The notes under the pieces were generated by a model, which was given only the letters and a program-made list of their open reading frames with translations, searched no databases and had not been told where the DNA came from. A DNA stretch of 64,000 nucleotides from Plazaster borealis (Eukaryota; Echinodermata; Asteroidea; Forcipulatida; Labidiasteridae): NCBI GenBank assembly GCA_021014325.1, contig CM037472.1, forward strand, positions 16,291,063 to 16,355,062. The letters run 5' to 3'. This document shows, one piece after another, positions 24,641 to 34,800 of the stretch; the stretch's first letter is position 1; every line of letters starts with the position of its first letter. Both the position numbers and the translations under genes were made by a program.

Positions 24641-27600
24641 TGAAGCAGGGTATCAGGGATAGACACCACCACAAACCAAACACAATATCATGTGCACATC
24701 CTGGTACAAAGTACAGGAGTTGGGCCTTTTCAGGAGACTGTATAACAACCCTTGAAACCAGTGGACAAGTATGTTGTTTATTTATTTATTTATTTATTTT
24801 ATTTTATTTATTAGAAAATATAATAGGCAATACAGTAAAAACATCAAAATACAAACAAACAATCGGCGGGGGAGAAACAGGAAGAAAAAAGGAAAAAACA
24901 CAGACGCACCACTGAAACAGAGATGCAGGCCTGAGGGATTGCCTAAAAAGCTAAAAGTTTATCAAGAGGCTTTCCCACTGCACCCGCTCAATGGAAAAAC
25001 AAACAAACAAAAAAACAAGACAAGAAAGAAAAAGAAAAAAAGTGGCGATGCAAAGTATAAGGGTTAAGACAAAGCAAAATTGGACTATCGGTAAACTGGA
25101 ATCATAAAAATGTATCACTCAATCGTTTCTCATGAGTAAGGTGTGTAATATTACACCCTTAGCTACATTTGGTATTTTGATACGGGGCATGGTGTACCCA
25201 CCCCGACGTTGTGTCTTCTTTTTGTGTGCTTGGAATCTCAGGAATCCTTTAGAGGATTGTTGTGGGCGGGGGGATACTTCTGTACATAAGGAAAATAGTG
25301 TGTTCAGTATGGGAACATTGGGGGCGGGGATACCCTCTGCCCGATATCGGGCGTGGTACAGTTAGCTGGGATCTGCAGGCCCAATTTCATAACGCTGCTT
25401 CCCTGCGCTGCAGTATCAAGGTCATGCTAACATGGTCCCCTCATGGTGCAGTCGCTGACTGCACCGTTACGTATTCGTGTAAGTTTTTTTTAGTTCCTCA
25501 CAAACTCTTCTGAAATGGTTTCAATAGACTCAGAAAGGTTCACTGAATCCCCAGAACCCCTCGAAAAAGGCAAAACAAAATTCCATGTGTGGATTGCAGT
25601 CGAAAAACTAAAAAAACCCCAATGTTACCCAAATCCAACTTTTTGCATGGTCCCCTCCATCGCGCAGTCGCTGACTGCACCATTAGACGTTCGTGTATAG
25701 TTTTTTTTTAGCTCCTCACAAAATCTTCTAAAATGGTTTCAATAGACTCAGAAAGGTTCACTAAATCCCCAGAACCCCTCAAAAAAGGCAAAAAAAAATT
25801 CCATGTGTGGATTTTGCAGTCGAAAAACCAAAAAACCCCAATGTTACCCAAATCCAACTTGTTTTCGTTTTTTTTGCACTGCTTACCGGTCTACTGAGAA
25901 ACAAGGTATCCTATTTATTTGGTCTACCCTGGCCTTCTTATAGTAAACATCTGGTCCTCTTGCGTCGGCCTGAGGTCTCCAACCACAAAGCCAGAGTGAC
26001 AGGATGATTGATTGCCTGATAGAGAGGCGCAAGATCAATGACCTTGTAGGGTGTGTCGTATGTCAATGGGTATACAATTCCCATGGGGCTTCTATGGGGC
26101 TTCGAAGTTAAAGGTGACTGTATAGGTCGATGACTCACCCCAAGCTAAATAGTCTTTTACAGTGTTGTAGGTGGGGGGAGGGGGGGGGAGTCAAGGATTG
26201 TCAAAAATTTCAATTTTTTTGACCGCACCGTTAATGACTAAATACAATTTGTTTACGACGGTACAGTCAAATATTGCGCGATGCCACGTCGTAAGGTCAA
26301 GTAAAAGAAAAAAAGCTAATAAGCTCATCAAAAATATGCTTTTATACTAAAATAAGGTTACCAGCTAAAATACCACATCTCATGTACCATCTTTGACTAA
26401 TATCCTGCTCATTTGTGCATAGCATAACAATGCTAAGTGGTATTTTCTGCTTATGCAGATCAATGGAACTGGGCCCTGGTTGCTGGAAATCTAAAATACA
26501 GGGTTTCCAAATTGTTCATTTACAACACTGTGCAACGAAAATACCACCATTTAATTCCCCCTTTCGTCAATCTTACCTTTATAATGCCCTCTTTAAGACG
26601 AATAACTTTTGCAGCATATATTTCCAGGGTTTTGACTGTAATAATCACTTATTTCCGTTGTATAATTAAACTGTACACATGTGATTGTTGTGAGCAAACA
26701 CATGTGTACATCCGGTCCAGGTCAAACCCGTAAGCACCGTCTATTATTAGAATCCAAGATGGCGTCTTCCGTAGTTCACTATGATAGGTCGTATGTTATA
26801 ATATTAATTTCTAGTATGTGAGCAACAAAAACACCTTTGTTTGTGATGGTAAAATTACATTAATTATGTAATGTATATACTTTTATTCTTGTGATGCTCA
26901 TTGGAATGGAACTTTCCGAGTACAAAAATAAAGTAGAAAAATGATGGAGTTTAGCTCATTTATTCAGAGTAAACCTGTATAAAAAAATGATTCTGAGCTG
27001 GTTTGACTTGAACTCGTAGATTAGTTCAGCCATGGTTCAGCCAATGTCAGAATTTAGGGGCGTGGCTGAAATTGTATGCGTGACAACTTGCGCAGTTCAA
27101 CATGTAACTGACAAATGAAGTTGTGTTGTACTACATTCCTAACCTCCAAACTTTCTTGAGGATAGTAAGACACTAGGCAGTAAAATGTATCTTGTGCTAC
27201 CGAGGTGTTCCTTCTGCACGCAGGACAGTTGATTGCCTCTAAGTTGCCTGTGTAAAATGGGACTCGATTTCACAAAGAGCTTAGCTGTGAATTAATCTTA
27301 ATTGCTCAGCAAGTGAAAATTTGAATTGCTTAAGCAAGTGAAATCGAGACCTGGGCTGGATTTCACAAAGCACTTGGATTGATCTTAAAATGATTTGTAT
27401 TGTGACATCACAATTTGCTTTTAGACTCAAAGCTGCTTAAATAATAATTTTGGTTCCAACAAAGATTAAGAGAATCTGAAACAAACTGTTTATTTTTATT
27501 GTTTATTTTTTTACCAATTATGGAAAGGGCAACGATTTGTGAAGATGGCCGATACCCAAGGGTAAAGCAGGAAAGGGTAGGGGAGTTACAACAACTGATT

Positions 27601-28540
27601 GATCTGTTTTGAAACCACCTTTGTATTCATTATGATTTTGTTGTTTGTCTAAACAAGAATTTCATGTGTATAACGATCCAAACTTGGGTAATGGAATAAA
27701 TATGAAAATATCAACCATAATGGAAAGATTACACAATAATTGCCTTTGTGTTGATTTTGAAATTTGGAGGTGTGGTGAGCCATACATATTATTTAAATAT
27801 TTATGAATAAACTTAAATAATAAATTATAAATTCACAACTATTAGAACATTGGGGAACTGTTAAAAGAAAATGACCTGATCAGTTACAAGTAAATTGAAA
27901 TTTTAAAATCACAATTGAAGCCTGGGCTAATTTTGAAATACTTTTGAAGGGGTTAGGTTTGCATTTGTTTCTTCATTTATTGTTTTGTTTTTCTTTCTTT
28001 TCTGGGGAGGGGGAGGGGTGTCAATCTGTGGCACATGTAGCATTGGGAAGAAGGGGTTGTCAATCTGTGGCATATGTAGCATTGATTTCAAGGTATTAAA
28101 AACAGTTCGGAAATGTGTCATTGGCTGTATGCCTCAATGGTCAATTTCAGTTAACCTGGGAGGGAGTGGTTTTTTCATAAATTTGGAACTAAATGGTGTC
28201 CCAAGAAAACAATTAGCCTGAGGTTAGCAAAATATTTGCTTATGTCAGTGCCTCATGTTAGCTATTTTTTCCTTCAACTAACAAAACTTATCTTCTAACT
28301 TTAGTGTCTCATCGTAATAAGAATATTGACTCCACAAAATGGCCGACCGTGTTAGTTCGCAAAGTAAAAGGAAAACCAATGTCCATAATGAATCTTGGTG
28401 GACTCGAGGCTGTACCAAGTGACTACTTATTATAGAGAGTCTTTTATGGATGCTCTGCTTGTACATTGCTCCTCACCATGTATTGTCTCTCTTACTTCTT
28501 ACAATAGTTCCCAACACCCAAATTGAAACTTAGCATATTT
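24641..28540. other. Interior of the 17-kb element; no gene seen
   Basis: Mostly unassigned. It contains a TTTA-rich start (24780-24815) resembling the tail of the family at 40417-40800 and 57822-58010, the 215-bp duplication at 25431-25860, and a short G-rich run (26166-26190). It also contains a fragment at 27254-27370 related to the GCTTAAGCA-type interspersed repeat seen in the RDH introns, and a 42-bp-spaced doublet of GTCAATCTGTGGCA near 28019 and 28061. Open frames here are short and unconvincing. Confidence 0.5.
25431..25860 (+). repeat. Tandem duplication, ~215-bp unit, two copies
   Basis: Copy 1 runs 25431-25645 and copy 2 25646-25860. Both start CATGGTCCCCTC, contain CAGTCGCTGACTGCACC (itself a small inverted repeat) and end with AATGTTACCCAAATCCAACT. 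They differ by scattered substitutions and homopolymer lengths. A related fragment lies near 57080-57110. Confidence 0.9.
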
Positions 28541-30079
28541 GAAGAGTGTGCTTGTGAGGTTAGGCTCCTGGATGCTGAATGTCAAATACAGAGGTGTCCA
28601 CCAGAGCCAGATTGAGAATCAAGGCACATTAAATAACTTAACAGCTTGGAAGAGTGTGTTTGTGAGATTGGGCTCCTGGGTGCTGAATGTCAAATACAGA
28701 GGTGTCCACCAGAGCCAGTTTGAGAATCAGGGCCCATCAAATAACTTAACAGCTTGGAAGAGTGTGATTGTGAGGTTTGGCTCCGACCTGGATGCTAAAT
28801 GTCAAATACAGAGGAGTCCACCAGAGCCAGATTAAGAATCAAGGCACATTAAATAACTTAACAGCTTGGAAGAGTGTGCTTGTGAGGTTGGGCTGCTGAA
28901 TGCTGAATGTTAAATACAGAGGTGTCCACCAGAGCCAGATTGAGAATCAGGGCCCATTAAATAACTTAACAGCTTGGAAGAGTGTGATTGTGAGGTTTGG
29001 CTCCTACCTGGATGCTGAATGTCAAATACAGAGGAGTCCACCAGAGCCAGATTGAGAATCAAGGCCCATCAAATAACTTAACAGCTTGGAAGAGTGTGCT
29101 TGTGGGGTTGGGCTCCTGAATGCTGAATGTTAAATACAGAGGTGTCCACCAGAGCCAGATTGAGAATCAGGGCCCATTAAATAACTTGACAGCTAGAGTG
29201 TGCTTGTGAGGTTGGGCTCCTGGATGCTGAATGTTAAATACAGAGGAGTCCACCAGAGCCAGATTGAGAATCAAGGCCCATCATCAAATAGCTTAAAGGC
29301 ATCGTACACGTTTGGTAATTACTCAAAATATTTATTAGCATAAAAAGTTACTTGGTAACGAGCAACGGAGAGCTGTTGATAGTATAAAACATTGTGAGAA
29401 ACGACTCCCTCTGAAGTAACGTAGTTTTTGAGAAAGAGGTAATTTCTCACTAAAATAATAAAAGCTTCTTGCAAGAAGTTTTTATTCCTAACTGAAAGCA
29501 CACAAGTTTGTACAACAAGGGTGTTTTTTCTTTCATCATTTTCTTGCAACTTCGATGACCAATTGAGCCCAAATTTTCACAGGCTTGTTATTTTATGCAT
29601 ATGTTGGGATACACCAAGTGAGAACACTGTTCTTTGACAATTACCAAAAGTGTACGATGCCTTTAACAGCTTGGAAGAGTGTGCTTGTGAGGTTGGGCTC
29701 CTGGATGTTGAATGTTAAATACAGAGGTGTCCACCAGAGCCAGATTGAGAATCAAGCAAATAACTTAAACAGCTTGGAAGAGTGTGCTTGTGAGGTTAGG
29801 CTCCTGGATGCTAAATGTCAAATACAGAGGAGTCCACCAGAGCCAGATTAAGAATCATGGCCCATTAAATAACTTAACAGCTTGGAAGAGTGTGCTTGTG
29901 AGGTTGGGCTCCTGGATGCTGAATGTTAAATACAGAGGTGTCCACCAGAGCCAGATTGAGAATTAGGGCCCATTAAATAACTTAAACAGCTTGGAAGAGT
30001 GTGCTTGTGAGGTTGGGATCCTGGATGTTGAATGTTAAATACAGAGGTGTCCACCAGAGCCAGTTTGAGAATCAGGGCA
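28541..30079 (+). repeat. Tandem array, 108-bp unit, ~11 copies, interrupted by a MITE
   Basis: Copies begin at GAAGAGTGTG: 28541, 28649, 28757 and on to about 29198, then, after a 366-bp insertion, at about 29672 to 29995. The conserved core includes TCAAATACAGAGG and TCCACCAGAGCCAG. Each unit ends in AAATAACTTAACAGCTTG, which supplies the TTAA used by the MITE. Open frames across it reflect the 108-bp (36-codon) period. Confidence 0.95.
29297..29662. mobile_element. piggyBac-like MITE (366 bp, TTAA duplication)
   Basis: The ends AGGCATCGTACACG and CGTGTACGATGCCT-type are inverted copies extending through TTTGGTAATTACTCAAA, with a mismatch or two. The element is flanked by TTAA at 29293-29296 and 29663-29666. 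TTAA target duplication with short inverted repeats and no coding capacity is the pattern of piggyBac-type MITEs (Kolobok elements also use TTAA). It sits inside one unit of the 108-bp array. Older relatives occur at about 36846-37010 and 50525-50760. Confidence 0.88.
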
Positions 30080-30951
30080 CAATTTCAGACAGCCGCTAAG
30101 CAACAGCGTGACTTCAATCATGCTTAGTACAAACAGGTTTCACTTTCTCCTTCACAGTGTATTGAGATGGATCCTTCATGAAAGTAATCAGGTTGTGCAG
30201 GGCCTCAATTTTCAGATTCGCAGTGAATGTTCCAAAGTTAGTTCCAACAACCCCTTCCCCGAAAACCCCCCTTTTCCAAACCCCCCTCTCTTTCCTTCAC
30301 GGAGTTTTATAAAAACATCAAAAATTAGCTCTGCTGTAACCATTGCCTGAGGATTTGAATACAGAGACACTTGTCTCCCACCCAGAGACAACATTTAGAC
30401 TGTCAGGTTTGATTTACTACCAGAGACCACACCGATAACATGTGTTTTCCCTTCACTCCCTCTCGCTGCCAATCTATTTTTACTAGCACCAGATTCAGCT
30501 TCGAATTTCCCGCTCCTTGGTGCTTCTTTGGCAGTCTCATATTCACACCCTCCATCCTATCCAAACCGCACCCCATCAACACCTGTTCCCCTTCCAGTTT
30601 TGCCTTTTCACTCTTAACCAAAACCCCCTTCCCTATTAAGAACTATCCACATATCGCCTCATACGTTTTTTTAAAGCTTTAAATTCCCTACATGGTTCTC
30701 CATTAACAAGGGAAGAATTTTATAAATACTATAACTTAAGCTTTTTGAACACTTTGAGTGCGTTCCGGTATTACTATATTTTTATGCGTGTCCTCTAAAA
30801 ACAATCTATATGATGCTTATATATACAAAACCATCAAAATGTTAAAGTCTGCTTGCACAAGGCTACACGTTTGATTCGCCTTTCCCCTACACACACGATA
30901 TACTGCAGGTGTGTTGTTGACACAAAATTTAGATAAATTAATTCTGGACTA
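30080..30951. other. Right interior of the 17-kb element; no gene seen
   Basis: Unassigned sequence between the 108-bp array and the right terminal inverted repeat. Pyrimidine-rich stretches at 30245-30300 and 30440-30640 give spurious open frames on both strands. I see no protein domain or RNA gene. Confidence 0.5.
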
Positions 30952-31587
30952 AAAAAGCAATTTTTTATCATAACCAAGGTGCACAAATTCTTTTCAAATG
31001 GTAGTTAAGTCAACCACCTATGCAATGCGCATTCTTATTGAAAATAGCATCTGTATAACTGTGGTTAATTAACCACTAATTAGTGGACCAAATTTTCACG
31101 CTTCGCTATTTTTTATGCCTAGTATATCAGTCTTCACGATTCTGGTCTAAAAAAGCAATTTATTTTCATAACGAAGGGTACAAATTCTTTTCAAATTATG
31201 GTTTTGTATTTAAACAGTGTATTTTATGACATTATGCAAACAAGAGGACTCGAACTTTGCCTCGGTTTTTTGCGGCTCATTTTTTTACATTTTTGTAATT
31301 AATTCTTCTTTGCTTTTTACTTACAATTATTTATAGTTACTAAATTGTTGTATTATCAAGTAAAATTGGTATGTTGTGGCTTGTATTTCAGAATTCGTTC
31401 GAGTAAAATAATGGATTCACGTTCTAGAATCGAGCAAAATTAGACATTTTGTCACCTCCCTGTACTGTATGTGTTCTATTTTCTGAATACGCGGCTGGCT
31501 TTTTCGGGAATACGCGGCTGGCTATTTCGGGCCCAATCATAGAGTTATATCTTTATGTGCCCAATACTGTGCTAGCTTCAGCTCGGT
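30952..31587 (+). repeat. Right terminal inverted repeat of the 17-kb element
   Basis: Inverted counterpart of 14392-14995. It shares the TTAATTAACC/ACTAATTAGT palindromes, the AATTAATTCTTCTTTGC block, the doublet of subterminal repeats (31488-31508 and 31511-31531) and the terminus GCTAGCTTCAGCTCGGT. It carries a ~28-bp insertion after GGGCCCAAT that the left copy lacks. Confidence 0.88.
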
Positions 31588-31595
31588 AGCAAAAC
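31588..31595 (+). repeat. Target-site duplication, right copy (AGCAAAAC)
   Basis: Immediately follows the terminal CTCGGT and is identical to 14384-14391. Confidence 0.85.
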
Positions 31596-31759
31596 AGAAA
31601 AGTGGGATGGGAGAGAGGTGCTGCCAATGTCAGATGTTCTTCCTCCACAGTCTGTCTGAGTCTTAAAGTTGAAGGTCATCGTCCACACCTAAGACTTACT
31701 ACCGATGAGATTTCTATTGTGGTTTCTTCTTCTAGGTTAATTCTGTATCGTTTATTATA
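31596..31759 (+). promoter_or_regulatory. L2HGDH 5' flank/5' UTR; right half of the interrupted promoter region
   Basis: Only 164 bp separate the transposon target site from the L2HGDH start codon, so the promoter, the 5' UTR or both probably extend into the element. An in-frame TAG at 31733-31735 supports the chosen ATG. No clear TATA box is seen. Confidence 0.5.
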
Positions 31760-31857
31760 ATGTTGACTCCTTTACGTAGGTTTTTAGCAGTGAGGAGGAG
31801 AGCTGCGAAATGTATTCACTGGAACTGGGCTTTGCGGTCACTATGCACAAAACCAAG
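31760..31857 (+). CDS. L2HGDH: L2HGDH exon 1 (targeting peptide)
   Basis: 32 codons plus 2 bases. An upstream in-frame stop supports the ATG. The only donor with matching phase is AAG|GCAAGA, giving a GC-AG intron. The exon is predicted, with less certainty than the others. Confidence 0.7.
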
Positions 31858-34800
31858 GCAAGAATTCCCACCCTAGTTGTAGTTCATGAGTTTTCGTTTT
31901 TAATTTAACAAGTCTATGAAATAATTAATAATTATCATCGTGGAGGTAAATGATAAACCTAACACTGAGCAACACTAGTTGCAAGGATGATCAATTAGTT
32001 AAGAATAGATCATTGCAAATTATTCAAAGGTCATCTTATGGTGATCTGTTTATGTTTGTATTGTCAACAACCAAAAATCAATCAATACTGAAATATTTTG
32101 TAAATTTTACTGACCGTGCTGATTGTTGACAATCATGACTGTTCAGTTTCCATATAAGGATTGTGTCACTGCCATTGTCAGATCATGGCACTACGTTAAA
32201 GTTACTCTGAAAATCATATATAAACGAGGAAGGATCCCATCACAGACTAACCCCATAAATAGTGCCAATGCGCTGGACTCGAGAAGCGAAGGGAGTCCGA
32301 CGCTGGCTCTATTTATGGGTCTAAACAAATACCACATCCTGACATTTACCTTACTCTGGCCGGCTATCACTAGCAGCAGCATAGCTAGAGGGGTATATGC
32401 ATATAACATTTAAAATGGTGACCGGCTGTCTTTTATTTAGAAACTATTCCCTGTTTAATTTTAGCCCCACTATGTGTCTGTTTTGAATAACACTGTTGAC
32501 ATCCTATTTTATTGTCCATTCACATGTAAAAGTATTGTAATGGAGCAATTTTGACATCATGTTTTTCAATTCAAATCAAATTTAGACACCGATTTCCAGT
32601 TACTGGCTAAAAAATACCTTGTGTATAGTGAGATAAACTGAAATATAATAGTTGATGCAGTAACCAGTAGCAGTAATATTTGTATAAATAAAAACACTGA
32701 CCTTTTATTTTAAACTTTCATCATTACTCCAACCAAAAAGGAAATTTTGTTCATGATTCAAACTTGCAGGAAGTGGATGGTCTCTTTTAGCCTGATGTAG
32801 CCCCCATGGTACTTGGAGGGCGGACACTACCAGATTGATGAATACCATTACTGATTTTTGATTTCTTTCCTTTGAACAGTATTGAGGACTTTGATGTTTG
32901 TATTGTCGGCGGTGGTATCGTTGGGCTGGCAGCCGCGAAGGAGCTGATCGAGAGACATCCCAACCTTAAATATGCTGTAGTTGAAAAAGAAAAAGAACTC
33001 TGTATGTCACAGTTGTAATGAAACAATCTTTATATACAGCAAAGGCACTTTGAACAAGATTAGTTTGTTTATAAAGTGTATTATTTTTGTCAGAGACCAG
33101 GATAAATTTCATGGTTCTGCTTACCACGGAATTCTACTCTTACGGTCCCCTGTAAAGCACAAAGTTCCATGGTCTGTAAATACAGAATTCCGCGGTAAGC
33201 AGAGCCGTTAAATTAGGCCTTGATTATTGGTTTTGAGTTGTTGAAACTACTTAATCAAATCTTGTGTTATTCTGGTATGCTGAAATACTAAGCAGACAAA
33301 TTCCCTGGCAAATGTGAGACCTCCCCCCCCCCCAAACAAAAAATGCACCTTTAGCAAAAGAAATCTGCCATTTTCTCAACACCCCCTTCTATCACTCCAA
33401 GCTCCCAACTTTGACCCCAAAAACTAAGAACCTCAAAAACTACTTCTACTTCAGAACCCACTGACTGCTTTCAAAACCCTCGATCATTATCTCTTTACAG
33501 CTGTACATCAGAGTGGTCACAACAGTGGAGTGATCCACGCTGGTATCTACTATAAGCCAGGCTCTCTCAAAGCTAAGCTGTGTGTGGAAGGAGCAGAGCT
33601 GGCCTATAAGTACTGTGATGAGAACGACATTCCGTATAAAAAGTGTGGCAAGGTAAAAAGACAGTCAATGATAATGTCCTCATGCTCATTTGTGCTGTTT
33701 GTGTATACTGTATTTATTTGTTTGTTTGTTTGTTTTTATGGTTTGGGGTTGAACAAAGAAAAATTGACTAGAGTGGGATTTGAACCAACCACCTCCGCAT
33801 TAACTTGCTGGCGCTCTACCAACTGAGCTATCTAGCCCTATGTTGGCGGTCTAACCTGGCTGCCACTTCCCAGGTTGTATCATAAACTTGGGTGTGATCC
33901 CTGGCTACACTGCAGTTAACGGTTGTATGGCTTCTGCCTGGCACCCCTGAACAAAGGTATTGACAAAATAGGGATACATAGGCCTAGATAGCTCAGTTGG
34001 TAGAGCGCCGGCACGTTAATCCGGAGGTCGTTGGTTTAAATCCTGCTCTAGTCAATTTGTCTTTGTTCAACCCCAAATCATTTAAAACCTACCCAGTTAG
34101 TTTCCCGTGTGGTTTATTATTTGATGTTTGTTTTTTAATCAACGAGACCAGATCATTTTCAAGGTTGTACCAGAGGAGAGAATTGAGGTAGACCTTTCCA
34201 TTTGAATGGGGGGTCACATAACATAAATTGTATGGGTGTTGCTTTGAGAGTTACCAAGCAAGACACATTTCGTCACATCAGTGCAAAAATGTTGTGTCTT
34301 ACGATTTTGCAAAATCTTTTTATCTCGCTTGAAAATGCCCCGTGCTGAAACTTCAAATCTTGGCAGGTTCTTGTTTTGAGTGTACATCCGGGCTATTTTA
34401 AGTGAGATGCGACAGTTTTACCACTTTAAATTTTGCGCATATCGTAAGTGCTATTTTAGGACATACAATGTTTTTGCACTGACACAACGATTTGTGTTTT
34501 TTTTTATGACCCTTGCTGTCTTGATTCTATAGGAATGACATGATCTGTTAAACTCTTCAATGTATGGTTTGGTAACTTCTAATTTGCAGTTGATAGTCGC
34601 TGTTGAACCTGAAGAGATTCCAAGACTTGAGGCACTTCATGAACGAGGCCTTAAGAACAACGTCAAGGACATGAAGATGGTTGGCCCTGATGAAATCCAG
34701 GAGATTGAACCACACTGCCGGGTAAGTTGCAGCCGCACCCTTTTATACATGATAAAGACCTAGGATGGGTCATTATTTGCATGTAGAGGTCAAAGACCAA

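Larger units (their letters stand above)
14392..31587. mobile_element. 17.2-kb transposable element with ~600-bp terminal inverted repeats, non-autonomous
   Basis: Seen: the outer ends are exact inverted copies (ACCGAGCTGAAGCTAGC at the left, its complement at the right). Homology runs about 604 bp inward on the left (to ~14995) and about 636 bp on the right (from ~30952). Both ends are flanked by the direct octamer AGCAAAAC. Inside are an inverted satellite array (14994-24640), a 215-bp duplication, a 108-bp array and a nested MITE. No transposase, polymerase or integrase frame is visible. Known: 8-bp duplications occur in hAT, P, Merlin and Mutator-type DNA transposons. Very long inverted repeats are commonest in Mutator-like and foldback elements. 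Polintons give 6 bp. Inference: a large non-autonomous Mutator-like or foldback element; superfamily unproven. It sits between divergent TRIM9/67 and L2HGDH. Confidence 0.8.

Noticed and set aside
28539..29966. Proteins with ~36-residue repeats (28539-28835, 29585-29966)
   Set aside because: They are translations of the non-coding 108-bp tandem array, and other frames and copies are broken.
30440..30682. Opposing 72-80 codon frames in a pyrimidine-rich tract
   Set aside because: Both strands are open because of skewed composition; no motif and no splice context.
14392..31587. Polinton/Maverick element
   Set aside because: Size and long inverted ends fit, but the target duplication is 8 bp instead of 6, the termini do not begin AG, and there is no polymerase B, integrase, ATPase or capsid frame.
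33982..34055. tRNA gene on the plus strand
   Set aside because: A and B boxes are present, but the acceptor and T stems are degenerate, the sequence continues into a shared repeat body, and other copies exist. SINE is the better call. The same applies to 46074, 53661, 56461 and 62539.
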